Shown: in pieces, positions 1 to 7,949 of the stretch
How the letters are laid out: every line of letters begins with the position of its first letter
Position numbering within the stretch: the stretch's first letter is position 1
Assembly (NCBI GenBank): GCA_913063525.1
Contig: CAJXYV010000011.1
Coordinates: 1-34,670, forward strand
From: an uncultured Verrucomicrobiota bacterium
Lineage (GTDB): Bacteria > Verrucomicrobiota > Verrucomicrobiia > Verrucomicrobiales > Akkermansiaceae
Direction: 5' to 3'
Length of the DNA stretch: 34,670 nucleotides
Notes under the pieces: model-generated
Databases searched by the model: none
What the model saw: the letters and a program-made list of their open reading frames with translations, nothing else
What the model was told of the DNA's origin: nothing
Program-made: the position numbers and the translations under genes

Positions 1-2
1 TA

Positions 3-209
3 GTGGGAAATTTTTCCCTTCTCAGAAACCGTATGAATGATGTGCAAGTAGGAATGGGAGATAAAATATTTTTTTTATTGAAATATGTTGAGTTATTCTG
101 GGACACAGTTTTTTCACGCAATAAACTTCCTCGTTCCGGTTTTATTCTTTTCGTCTTATGTTTAGTATTGTTCCCATTTTGGATATTGATTAAGCGGTTT
201 GAGATTTGA
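3..209 (+). CDS. Small hypothetical membrane protein, possibly the 3' end of a longer gene
   Basis: A 68-codon frame opens with GTG at the very edge of the window, so the true start may lie upstream. The C-terminal part (about residues 43-64) is a strongly hydrophobic stretch bounded by basic residues (Lys-Leu-Pro-Arg before it, Lys-Arg-Phe at the end), which looks like one membrane-spanning helix. The DNA is AT-rich compared with the GC-rich ORF that follows. I recognise no family. Alternatives are a chance frame in AT-rich DNA or the tail of a transferred gene. Confidence 0.35.
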   Translation: MGNFSLLRNRMNDVQVGMGDKIFFLLKYVELFWDTVFSRNKLPRSGFILFVLCLVLFPFWILIKRFEI

Positions 210-399
210 TTGGCTTAGGTATTGGTACAGTTTACATACCTTATCCTGATCTTATTTATAAGAGCTGAAGCAGTTATGGGGTCTATTTTTGCATTAGCGC
301 GCAAGTCCTTTGCTTTTACGGAGTTGCGTCGGCACGTCGCTGCGCCTATGCTTGCGGTCGAAGTTTCAAATGCCTAAAAAATTTTTCCCCAGGAGAGCC

Positions 400-780
400 A
401 TGAAAAAAGTATTTCCGAACGCCGCAGCCGCGCTGGCCGACGTGGTCGCGTCGCTGGAGCGCCGCTTCAAACGCAAGCTCAACGCCACCGTGCAGGTGCA
501 AACCGATCTGATCGGCGGCATCCGTGTCGTCGTCGGCGACGAGGTGCTCTTCGTCACCGCAGGCCAGACGGTCTATCTCCTCGCCAATGGCACCGTCGCC
601 GGGACGGTGATCCTGCTTCACGACTCCGGCCTCAAGGACGCCGACATCGAGCCGCTGCTCTCCTCGCTCGACGACGAGTTCTTGCCTGATGTAGATCTTG
701 CCCACGGCAATCTGACTTACACCATCGTCCGCGGCGAGGTGCTGGGAAATTGGGAGGCTGAGAAAAAACAGGCTGATTGA
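400..780 (+). CDS. Hypothetical protein with an ATP-synthase-delta-like segment; possible mosaic ORF
   Basis: I chose ATG 400 because an AGGAG Shine-Dalgarno sequence lies at 391-395; the frame is open from 310. The 126-residue product looks assembled from pieces. Residues 1-16 ([16 protein letters not shown]) resemble the start of a CoA-transferase subunit A. About residues 12-54 (ending [14 protein letters not shown]) closely resemble the C-terminal region of betaproteobacterial F1 ATP synthase delta subunit (AtpH), but the expected continuation (DTSVRARL) is missing. The remaining roughly 70 residues, acidic with several Asp-rich stretches, match nothing I know. No other atp genes are nearby, so this is not a functional AtpH. 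It could be a recombination product, a family I do not know, or an assembly chimera. Confidence 0.5.
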   Translation: MKKVFPNAAAALADVVASLERRFKRKLNATVQVQTDLIGGIRVVVGDEVLFVTAGQTVYLLANGTVAGTVILLHDSGLKDADIEPLLSSLDDEFLPDVDLAHGNLTYTIVRGEVLGNWEAEKKQAD

Positions 781-803
781 ATCACGATCCAATACTTCTT
801 CCC

Positions 804-1493
804 ATGAGCGAGCCCACACCGCGAAAAGAACAGATTGTCAGCGAAATCAATCGTGAATTCTATGAACGGCTTTGTGAGGTCGTTGAAGCTGGTACCTTTC
901 AGAGCATTAGTTTCAGTCCTTGGCACAAGGGCTGTGACGTCGAGTTGGATGCGACCTGTCAATGGCCTGAGCTAGAAAGTGAATTAGAAAGCTGGTATTA
1001 CGATCAGATGGTCGATTTCGTGGAGCACACATTCGCCATGTTAGTTCCCCGCCATGATGGGGAAAATCTAATTTTCGAATTTTCTGGGGATTGGGATCGC
1101 GGCCGCTACGGCGAGTCATCTGAAGGCTGGGACGACATGGAATTTCAGGAGTTTGTCCATACTCTTCTGCCATCTACCGTGGGTGAGCATGTAAGTTTTG
1201 AAGATCTTTGGATTTCGTTGGAATTAGAATATGAAAGTCCACGGGAAAGCTCAATCAGTGGTTTCTCAATCTCCCTGGAGGGCGATGAAAATGAGGAACT
1301 CACGGCGGCAATAAATCCAAGTAATCAAAAGGCAATCGGTGACTACGTCATCGCCTGGTGCATGGCAAATCATGGACCAGAGGATAGTTTTAGTGTCAGT
1401 ATTGAAAACAATGAGGTCGCTAGAGTGGTTTCTTCATGCCCCTCTGAAGAGTTTTTATTGGTCCCCGAAACGGCTGAGGAAGTAGATTCATGA
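804..1493 (+). CDS. Uncharacterised acidic protein upstream of BREX
   Basis: A 229-residue protein from ATG 804; an in-frame TTG at 777 would add nine residues and overlap the previous gene. It is rich in Glu and Asp throughout and has no transmembrane segment, signal peptide or recognisable catalytic motif. Aromatic and acidic residues alternate in the first half (for example a Trp-Tyr-Tyr-Asp stretch near residue 60). The last codons overlap the ATG of the next gene (GNAT protein) by four bases, so the two are probably translationally coupled. Base composition is lower in GC than the BREX genes that follow. A partner, antitoxin or immunity role for the GNAT protein is possible but only inferred from the overlap. 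Confidence 0.7.
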   Translation: MSEPTPRKEQIVSEINREFYERLCEVVEAGTFQSISFSPWHKGCDVELDATCQWPELESELESWYYDQMVDFVEHTFAMLVPRHDGENLIFEFSGDWDRGRYGESSEGWDDMEFQEFVHTLLPSTVGEHVSFEDLWISLELEYESPRESSISGFSISLEGDENEELTAAINPSNQKAIGDYVIAWCMANHGPEDSFSVSIENNEVARVVSSCPSEEFLLVPETAEEVDS

Positions 1494-1906
1494 TTACGAT
1501 TGAGCAGATCGATTTTGATGCAAAGGGAGCATCTGATTTACCTCGGTCGCGCGATATCAAGCGGACTTTCCCGATGATTTTTCATCCTCTGTTTCAGCGT
1601 TCCATTTTAGGAATTAGCCAAATTACCGAAGAAGCCACGCAGAAAGGGATCGTCATGAACCTACGGCCTTTTGGTGAGTTTCGAGCGTTTGGATCGCTTG
1701 AAACCGCGCTTTTGGTTTTCCCGGAGTTTCAGCGCCAAGGTATTGGCAAGTCAGTGATTTGCCTCATAAATACTGATAGGACTCCACGGTTCTTCGTTTC
1801 TGCGGTTTCCAACAAGGCGAGCTCTGCGTTTTTCAGTAGGCAATCCGAGTTGGAACTCGCTCATGAAAATGAGCGCTATAAGGTCTACAAAACTGCTCAT
1901 TATTGA
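1490..1906 (+). CDS. GNAT-fold acetyltransferase-like protein
   Basis: This 138-residue protein has the GNAT acetyl-CoA pyrophosphate-binding signature Gln/Arg-x-x-Gly-x-Gly as RQGIGKS (about residues 84-90). It sits after a beta-strand-like hydrophobic run (LLVFPEF). It is followed by NKASSAFFSRQ, matching the usual Asn...Phe/Tyr segment of motif B, and a Tyr-rich end. GNAT enzymes transfer acetyl groups from acetyl-CoA to amines; the substrate cannot be read from this sequence. It overlaps the preceding gene by four bases and abuts brxA, so it may be transcribed with BREX. The N-terminal half is divergent. GNAT toxins such as TacT/AtaT are usually paired with small DNA-binding antitoxins, which are not seen here. 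Confidence 0.65.
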   Translation: MITIEQIDFDAKGASDLPRSRDIKRTFPMIFHPLFQRSILGISQITEEATQKGIVMNLRPFGEFRAFGSLETALLVFPEFQRQGIGKSVICLINTDRTPRFFVSAVSNKASSAFFSRQSELELAHENERYKVYKTAHY

Positions 1907-1974
1907 GTGCTAACACAAATCAAAAAAAACTTTTGAATACGACTCATTTAGTATTTTCAGAGGCGCTCGTGCCA

Positions 1975-2733
1975 ATGGGTTTCTCTTCCAACAGAACAGG
2001 CGGGCATATGGCACGCTCGATGATGCTTCAGGAGCTCACGGAACTGTGCCGATCAATGCCAGAGACTGCGGTCCCTTCGGATTATCAGCGTGCCATCGAG
2101 CAGGAGAATCTTCTCGGCAAACCGACTTTCAGCAGCCGGCAAAAAACCTACCGGCATTTGGTCGAGCTCTATGGGCTGAACCCAGAGCTGCCGCTATTTC
2201 GTGTCCTCAGGCGGCTTGCCGGTGAAGACCCTGCAAGTATTCCCCTGATGGGCATGGTCTGTGCCTTCTGCCGCGACCCTCAACTCCGGCACAGTTTCAC
2301 TTTGATTCACTCGTTAAAACCTGGCGAGGCAATGCCGCGCGTGCGGATGGAGTCGCACCTTGAAGATGGATTCCCAGGCGTCTTCAGCGAGGCCATGAAA
2401 AAATCCCTTGCTCAGAACGTGAATACGACATGGACGGTTTCCGGGCATCTCCACGGCCGTTCGACCAAGCACCGTGATGTTCCTATGGCTCGGCCCTGTG
2501 CCACCGCTTACGCGATGTTTGCCGGATGGCTCTCGGGGCTTAGGGGGCAAATTCTGCTTCACTCCGTATTCGGTCATCTCGTCGCCTTGGCCCCGGATCA
2601 GGTCGTAAGCCACCTCGCGGATGCCTCCGCCCATGGCTGGCTCCGGTTGAGGAATGCCGGGGGTATCACCGAAATCGACTTTTCATCCCTTCTAACCCAG
2701 CAAGAGCAGGACCTCCTTCATGTCGCGCATTGA
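1975..2733 (+). CDS. brxA: BrxA (DUF1819-like) BREX protein
   Basis: It is the first gene of a canonical brxA-brxB-brxC order. The N-terminal part (about residues 25-65 of the product) has the helical pattern of DUF1819: an acidic/hydrophobic run, then Glu-Asn-Leu-Leu-Gly-Lys and Ser-Ser-Arg, as in BrxA proteins whose helical/winged-helix fold binds DNA. The C-terminal half has TWTVSGHLHG and GLRGQILL followed by a G-W-L-x-L-R segment; I associate this with longer BrxA variants from memory. At about 252 residues it is longer than E. coli BrxA (about 200). The frame is open from a TTG at 1903 overlapping the GNAT stop; ATG 1975 is preferred because the family-like part begins just after it. 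It overlaps brxB by 14 bases. Confidence 0.75.
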   Translation: MGFSSNRTGGHMARSMMLQELTELCRSMPETAVPSDYQRAIEQENLLGKPTFSSRQKTYRHLVELYGLNPELPLFRVLRRLAGEDPASIPLMGMVCAFCRDPQLRHSFTLIHSLKPGEAMPRVRMESHLEDGFPGVFSEAMKKSLAQNVNTTWTVSGHLHGRSTKHRDVPMARPCATAYAMFAGWLSGLRGQILLHSVFGHLVALAPDQVVSHLADASAHGWLRLRNAGGITEIDFSSLLTQQEQDLLHVAH

Positions 2734-3274
2734 TCAACTCCTCGTTCGATTCCGAACGCACGTCTCACAGCCGTTGCGGCGGGATTTCCCGTTAAGTCAG
2801 CGGATTTGGTTTGTAGTTTATCCTCCCGAAGACGAGCGCAGGCTTGGGCCCCGCCTGCCAGAGTTTGAAATGGCGACAAAAGACGTCGGGCTCGAATGGG
2901 TGCGAATCGATCTGGCGGGATCATTCGCTGAGTGGATCCACAGTCGGGACGATAAGGATGCGATCATGGGTGATCCCGAGCTGGTCGAAACCTATGCGGA
3001 CCCAGGATACGTGGATTTCATTAAAGACCGTCTGGCGAATGCGGTCACCCAACATGCCCAAAAAGACCCTGAGCGTACGGTCTTCGCGCTTACGGGACTG
3101 ATCGAGCTCTATGACTTTATCCACGTTTCGAGCGTCATCGAAGCCTTGGATTCAAAGTTCCCTGGCGTGCTTCTCGTTTTTTTTCCTGGTGAGCGTGAAA
3201 ACAACACCTACCGCTTCCTCGGTGCCCGCGATGGTTGGGACTACCTTGCTGTCCCCATTTTACCTGAATCCTGA
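2720..3274 (+). CDS. brxB: BrxB (DUF1788) BREX protein
   Basis: A 184-residue protein with the features of DUF1788: an N-terminal MSRIDQLL helix, a W-x-V-Y-P-P-E segment (residues about 33-40), the D-L-x-x-S/F core, and a C-terminal stretch with LTGLIELYDFIHVS and LLVFFPGERENNTYRFL. In this family the last of these reads 'V.F.PG....n.y.fL'. BrxB is an essential, poorly understood component of type I, V and VI BREX. Its place between brxA and brxC, with a 14-base overlap upstream and two bases to brxC downstream, matches the type I order and points to one transcript. Confidence 0.9.
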   Translation: MSRIDQLLVRFRTHVSQPLRRDFPLSQRIWFVVYPPEDERRLGPRLPEFEMATKDVGLEWVRIDLAGSFAEWIHSRDDKDAIMGDPELVETYADPGYVDFIKDRLANAVTQHAQKDPERTVFALTGLIELYDFIHVSSVIEALDSKFPGVLLVFFPGERENNTYRFLGARDGWDYLAVPILPES

Positions 3275-3276
3275 TT

Positions 3277-6200
3277 ATGAATAACCGCGAACTCTTCAAG
3301 AAAGACCCCTTGTCCTGGACCTTGGCCAATGAAGGGGTCTCCAGCAACAATGACACCGATCTTCCAACGCTCCGCTATGAGTTGGAAACCTTCGTCTGCG
3401 ATGGAGAATACCGAACCGGTCTCGTCAAAATGTTGCAAGGCTACCTCGGTCGCATCGATCAGGAACAGGCGGGTGCATGGGTCAGCGGATTCTATGGCAG
3501 CGGCAAGTCCCATCTGGTCAAGGTGCTCCGCTACCTCTGGACGGATTTCGAATTGGAAAATGGCAGCACCGCCCGCGGCATCGCCACCCTGCCCGACGAT
3601 GTTTCCGACCTGCTGAAAGAACTCACAACCCGCGGCACCCAGGGCGCGGGCCTTCACGCGGCTGGCGGTACTCTGAAGGCTGGAAAAGGAGACATTCGCA
3701 CCCGGGTGTTGGGGATCGTTTTTCGTTCCGCCGGTTTGCCCGAGGATGTGAGCGTCGCCAGTCTGATCTTAGACTTGCGCGACGATGGCAAACTCCAGTC
3801 CGTTGAGCAGCAAATCAAAGCTAGCGGGAAAGATCCATTCGTCGAGTTCGCTAAAATGTACACTTCCAAGGAGTTTTTGGAGGCATATCTCGAACAACAC
3901 CCTCACCACGGGGATGGCAAGGCGGCGGCAGCGGCCGTGCGGGCCCAGTACCCGCCCAAGCCGGGCGAAATGAGTATCGATGGCATGCTGAAGCTGATCC
4001 GCAGGGCGATTGCCGTGGATGGGAAACTGCCCTGCACGGTTCTGGTGCTCGATGAGATCCAGCAGTTCATCAACAACGACCCAAACGTCACCATGGATTT
4101 CCAAGAGGTGGCGGAGGCTCTCCAAAAACAGTTGGATGGCAGGGTTTTGCTCGTCGCCACCGGCCAGAGCGCCTTGAACGACATGCCGGCCCTCCAAAAG
4201 ATTATGGGTCGCTTTAGCATCAAGATACACCTCAAGGACAACGACGTCGAGAAGGTCGTCCGCACGGTCGTATTGCGCAAGGACCCGGCCAAGAGGCCCG
4301 CAATCGAGGCCCTGATCAACAAGCACTCCGGTGAAATCAGCCGTCAGCTCAAGGCCACCAAAATCGCCACCCGACCAGAGGATCAAGATTCTTACGTGGC
4401 AGATTATCCGCTCCTGCCCGTGCGTCGGCGTTTCTGGGAACGGGTGCTGCACAGCACCGATCCATCGGGAACCGCGGCTCAAATGCGAACACAGCTTCGC
4501 GTAACCCACGAGGCTTGCCGAAGCGTCGCCGACAAGCCGGTAGGAACCGTGATTCCAGCGGATTTCCTTTACGAGCAACTCTCCACCGACCTGGTGATTT
4601 CCGGTGAAATGCAAAAGCGTTTCCAAGAGATCATCGAGGAACAGAAGGGCAAACAAGATGGCAGCCTGCGCGCCAGAATTTGCTCGTTGGTTTTCCTGAT
4701 TAACAAACTGCCGCGGGAAGGTGCAGATGCTGGCATCCGTGCGAATGAAGAGCATCTCGCGGATCTGCTCAGCGACGATCTCAGTTCCTCCGCCGCGAAA
4801 TTACGCAGCGAGATTCCCGGCATCATGAAAGCGCTGGCCGACGAGGGCGTCCTGATGTCCATTGACGATGAATATCGATTGCAAACCACCGAAGGCGCAT
4901 CCTGGGACAATGAGTTCAGGAAGCGCTTTGCCTCGGCTCGCAACAACGACTCCCAAACAGCGGCTCATCGCGGCCAGTTGCTTTCGAGGGCAATCCAATC
5001 CGAACTCTCGTCCCTAACCATTTTGCAGGGGGCCGCGAAGGAGAAGCGCAAAGTCACGCTGCATCACGTTGCAGAACCTCCCACCGGTATTGACGGCCTG
5101 GTCGTCTGGGTCCGCGATGGTTTCACGGAATCTGAAAACTCGGTCATCCAAGACATTCAAAAGCGCAGTACGGACGACGCCACGATCCACGTGCTCATCC
5201 CGAAAGCCAAGGCCGACGAACTGAAAACCGCCATCGCCGGTTCGCTAGCCGCCGAGGAAACCCTCAACTTCAAGGGCAATCCGACCACCCCTGAAGGCAA
5301 GGAGGCCAGGTCTTCCATGCTCAGTCGCAAGGCATCCGAGGACGGCAAGGTTGAGGGCTGCGTGTCAGATATTCTCGGGGGTGCCCGCCTGTTCCTTTCC
5401 GGTGGACAGGAACTCACGGTCCTGGTTTTGAAAGAAGCCGTCCAACAGGCATGCGAACAAGTTGTCTCGCGCCTGTATCCCAAATTTTCCCAGGCGGACA
5501 ATTCCAACTGGCATCTCGTTTGGAAGAAGGCCAAGGAGGGCAATTCTGGAGCACTCTCGGCAGTTGGCTATCCAGGTGATCCTGATAAGCACCCGGTCAG
5601 CGCGGAGTTGATGCGCTTTATCGGCGGCTCCTATAAAAAAGGCAGCGAGATCTACTCAAACTTCACTGGGGGCGCCTACGGTTGGCCCAAGGAATCGATC
5701 GATGCGACATTGGCGACACTGCTCGCCAGCGGTCACCTCGCGGCCAAGATCAATGGCAATCTAACGACTCTTGCAGAGCTCGATCAGAAAAAGACCACCC
5801 AGGCCGACTACCGCGTGAAGAACCCGGTTCTCACCGCAGTTCAAAAGCTTCGTATCCGCAAACTTTATCAGGCGGCTGGCCATCCCTTCACTCCTGGCGA
5901 CGAACTGGCCGCCGCTGCGGGTTTTGTCTCTGCCATGCAGAGCCTGGCATCGCGGGCTGGCGGTGACTCTCCGGCTCCGGAGAAACCCAATGCACCGCTT
6001 CTGCTCGAACTCGGCGGGCTAACGGGTGACGATCTGCTGCATCGTCTATTCGTTGAAGCAGATCCACTCACGGATCTTGTCACCCAATGGTCCGACCTGG
6101 GCAAACGCATCGCCGATCGAAAGCCCGACTTTGAATTGTGCGAAAAGCTTTTGATTTTTGCCTCGAATGCGGGCCTTGCCGAGGCGGACACCCAAAAGGC

Positions 6201-6696
6201 AGCTCTGGATGCCATCCGCCAGAACCGCATGCTGCTGGACGAGCCAAATCCGCTTGATCCGGTCCGCAAGGCGCTGGCCAAAGCCTTGCGCAGGTCACTG
6301 CATGAAGCTCACGAACTCCATTCACAAACCCTCCAAAAAGAGGTGGATCGCCTCAATTCGCAACCCGTCTGGGCCGCGCTCTCTCCGGAGAAGGCCGTAG
6401 GCTTGTTAAAAGCGGCTGCCGCCAACAGCCACGCGAAGCCCCTCACGGGAACCGACGCCGAACTCCTTAAGTCCCTCCGGCAGTGTGACCTTGCCGGCTG
6501 GCAAACCCAAACGGACGCCATTTCCACCCGCTGCCAACAGGCGCTCGCCGTTGCGATCAAGGAGGCCGAGCCAAGGGCTCACCACGTCAAGCTTCCCTCC
6601 GCCACCCTCAAAAATGACGCGGATGTCGAGGAGTGGTTGTCGGAGGCTCGTTCCATCCTTCAAAAAGCCATTAAGGATGGCCCAGCAATCATCTAA
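3277..6696 (+). CDS. brxC: BrxC, large BREX P-loop ATPase
   Basis: This 1139-residue cytoplasmic protein has an AAA-type Walker A motif FYGSGKSHLVK (from about residue 72). The preceding GAWVSGF context is typical of BrxC/PglY. A Walker B motif VLVLDEIQQF lies near residue 255, and a sensor-like VATGQSAL follows about 35 residues later. Length fits type I BrxC (about 1200 residues). BrxC is an essential ATPase of the BREX defence complex, needed both for site-specific host methylation and for blocking phage DNA replication. The C-terminal half is helical and charged and probably mediates assembly with PglX and other Brx proteins. ATG 3277 follows the brxB stop by two bases. GC content is homogeneous along the gene, unlike pglX. 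Confidence 0.95.
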   Translation: MNNRELFKKDPLSWTLANEGVSSNNDTDLPTLRYELETFVCDGEYRTGLVKMLQGYLGRIDQEQAGAWVSGFYGSGKSHLVKVLRYLWTDFELENGSTARGIATLPDDVSDLLKELTTRGTQGAGLHAAGGTLKAGKGDIRTRVLGIVFRSAGLPEDVSVASLILDLRDDGKLQSVEQQIKASGKDPFVEFAKMYTSKEFLEAYLEQHPHHGDGKAAAAAVRAQYPPKPGEMSIDGMLKLIRRAIAVDGKLPCTVLVLDEIQQFINNDPNVTMDFQEVAEALQKQLDGRVLLVATGQSALNDMPALQKIMGRFSIKIHLKDNDVEKVVRTVVLRKDPAKRPAIEALINKHSGEISRQLKATKIATRPEDQDSYVADYPLLPVRRRFWERVLHSTDPSGTAAQMRTQLRVTHEACRSVADKPVGTVIPADFLYEQLSTDLVISGEMQKRFQEIIEEQKGKQDGSLRARICSLVFLINKLPREGADAGIRANEEHLADLLSDDLSSSAAKLRSEIPGIMKALADEGVLMSIDDEYRLQTTEGASWDNEFRKRFASARNNDSQTAAHRGQLLSRAIQSELSSLTILQGAAKEKRKVTLHHVAEPPTGIDGLVVWVRDGFTESENSVIQDIQKRSTDDATIHVLIPKAKADELKTAIAGSLAAEETLNFKGNPTTPEGKEARSSMLSRKASEDGKVEGCVSDILGGARLFLSGGQELTVLVLKEAVQQACEQVVSRLYPKFSQADNSNWHLVWKKAKEGNSGALSAVGYPGDPDKHPVSAELMRFIGGSYKKGSEIYSNFTGGAYGWPKESIDATLATLLASGHLAAKINGNLTTLAELDQKKTTQADYRVKNPVLTAVQKLRIRKLYQAAGHPFTPGDELAAAAGFVSAMQSLASRAGGDSPAPEKPNAPLLLELGGLTGDDLLHRLFVEADPLTDLVTQWSDLGKRIADRKPDFELCEKLLIFASNAGLAEADTQKAALDAIRQNRMLLDEPNPLDPVRKALAKALRRSLHEAHELHSQTLQKEVDRLNSQPVWAALSPEKAVGLLKAAAANSHAKPLTGTDAELLKSLRQCDLAGWQTQTDAISTRCQQALAVAIKEAEPRAHHVKLPSATLKNDADVEEWLSEARSILQKAIKDGPAII

Positions 6697-6703
6697 TCCA
6701 CCC

Positions 6704-7753
6704 ATGAACTCACTTCAACCATCGTATCTCGCCGCGCTCGCCATGCCGCCACGCGTCGCTGGTTTGCTGCGCCGCTTGGGTGAACATCAAGGACGCCAGC
6801 AACTTCATCAGCAACAAGCTCCCGAGATCCTCGAAAACCTCCGCCAGGTCGCCCAGATCGAAAGCACCGAATCCTCCAACCGTCTCGAAGGCATCGTCGT
6901 GGAAAATGACAAGCGCCTCCGCGAACTCGTCGCCGCCCGTGCCGAACCCATCGACCGCACCGAGGGCGAAATCGCCGGCTACCGTGACGTGCTTGATACC
7001 ATCCATCAGAATCACGCTCACATCCCGTTCACGGACCGCGTCGTACTTCAGTTCCACCGCGATCTGCTCAAATATGCCGGAGACGATGGCGGCCATTGGA
7101 AGATTGCTTCCAATGAAATCCGCGAAACTTTACCGGACGGTACTAAACGCGTTCGTTTCGAGCCCATCGCTCCGCACCTCACCGATGATGCCATGCGTGT
7201 CCTGCACGAGCATTTTGCCGATGCCCGGCGCGAAGGAATCTGGGACCCCTTGTTCCTGATTCCCTTCTACGTTTTGGATTTCCTCTGCATCCACCCCTTC
7301 GCGGATGGGAACGGCCGCATGGCCCGTTTGCTCTCGCTGCTCGCGCTCTATCATCAGGGCTATGATGTGGGACGGTACATCAGCTTGGAGCGCATCATCG
7401 AGAAAACCAAGGAGTCCTATTATGAGACGCTCTTTCTCTCTTCTCAGGGATGGCATGAGGGGAAACACGATGTCTGGCCCTGGACAGAATATTTCCTCGG
7501 CACCCTGCTGGCCGCCTATTCCGAATTCGAGGCGCGCTTCGGCCGGGTCGGCTCCGGCAGGGGCAGCAAAACCGAAACCGTCCAACACGCCATCCAGGCG
7601 TTCATCGCAGACTTCAGTCTCTCCGACCTCGAAAAGGCCTGCCCGATGGTCAGCCGCGATATGATCCGCCGCGTCCTCTTCGACCTTAAAAAAGACAACA
7701 TTGTCGAATGCCTCGGGCGCGGACGATCCGCTAAATGGAGAAAAATCGGGTAA
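6704..7753 (+). CDS. Class II Fic-domain protein embedded in the BREX operon
   Basis: The 349-residue product carries a complete Fic active-site motif HPFADGNGRMAR (from His197), with the catalytic His and the anion-binding Asp-Gly-Asn-Gly-Arg. An N-terminal inhibitory motif of the (S/T)xxxE(G/N) type, SNRLEG (residues 58-63), makes it a self-inhibited class II Fic protein. The C-terminal 60-70 residues look like a winged helix-turn-helix, as in many Fic/DUF4172-type proteins. Fic enzymes usually transfer AMP from ATP onto Ser, Thr or Tyr hydroxyls; the target is unknown. ATG 6704 lies seven bases after the brxC stop; ATG 6677 would overlap brxC. The gene interrupts the usual brxC-pglX order, so it could act as accessory, regulator or abortive-infection arm of BREX. 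Confidence 0.93.
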   Translation: MNSLQPSYLAALAMPPRVAGLLRRLGEHQGRQQLHQQQAPEILENLRQVAQIESTESSNRLEGIVVENDKRLRELVAARAEPIDRTEGEIAGYRDVLDTIHQNHAHIPFTDRVVLQFHRDLLKYAGDDGGHWKIASNEIRETLPDGTKRVRFEPIAPHLTDDAMRVLHEHFADARREGIWDPLFLIPFYVLDFLCIHPFADGNGRMARLLSLLALYHQGYDVGRYISLERIIEKTKESYYETLFLSSQGWHEGKHDVWPWTEYFLGTLLAAYSEFEARFGRVGSGRGSKTETVQHAIQAFIADFSLSDLEKACPMVSRDMIRRVLFDLKKDNIVECLGRGRSAKWRKIG

Positions 7754-7811
7754 TGAAACAAGTATAAGTGTAATTTTTGCCATTTATTACACGATTAAAT
7801 TACCCATTACA
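7748..7811. promoter_or_regulatory. Nested inverted repeats of GTAAT/ATTAC half-sites between fic and pglX
   Basis: Five copies of a G-T-A-A-T half-site or its complement lie in 64 bases: GGTAAT at 7749, TGTAAT at 7769, ATTACA at 7786, ATTACC at 7799 and ATTACA at 7806. They form two nested perfect 7-bp inverted repeats, GTGTAAT (7768-7774) with ATTACAC (7786-7792), and GGGTAAT (7748-7754) with ATTACCC (7799-7805). The stretch is AT-rich inside GC-rich DNA and starts at the fic stop codon. It looks like an operator array or internal promoter region for pglX. No clear -35/-10 pair could be assigned, and no regulator gene is next to it. Confidence 0.45.
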
Positions 7812-7908
7812 TCTTATCGACCGCCCCTAGACTCTGACCTCTCACCCATCATCCACGGCTCCGCGTCCCTTGGCGGCCTTTACTTAGCGGTTCAATCTCT
7901 TCCTCTTC

Positions 7909-7942
7909 ATTTCAGCATTTCAGCTTTCCAAATTTCAGCTTT
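7909..7942. repeat. Three copies of ATTTCAGC just upstream of pglX
   Basis: The octamer ATTTCAGC occurs at 7909-7916, directly again at 7917-7924, and once more at 7932-7939; the last two continue as CTTT. The array ends eight bases before the pglX start codon and may form part of the 5' leader. Short tandem repeats of this kind are known in intergenic DNA of several phyla (the cyanobacterial STRR type is one example). No function is evident. Confidence 0.6.
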
Positions 7943-7949
7943 ACCCACC

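Noticed and set aside
1907..1974. Promoter upstream of brxA (TTGAAT at 1933, TAGTAT at 1949)
   Set aside because: The spacing of ten bases is too short for a sigma-70-type promoter.
3769..4755. Minus-strand frame (328 codons) opposite brxC
   Set aside because: Antisense shadow of a clearly coding BrxC region that includes its Walker B.
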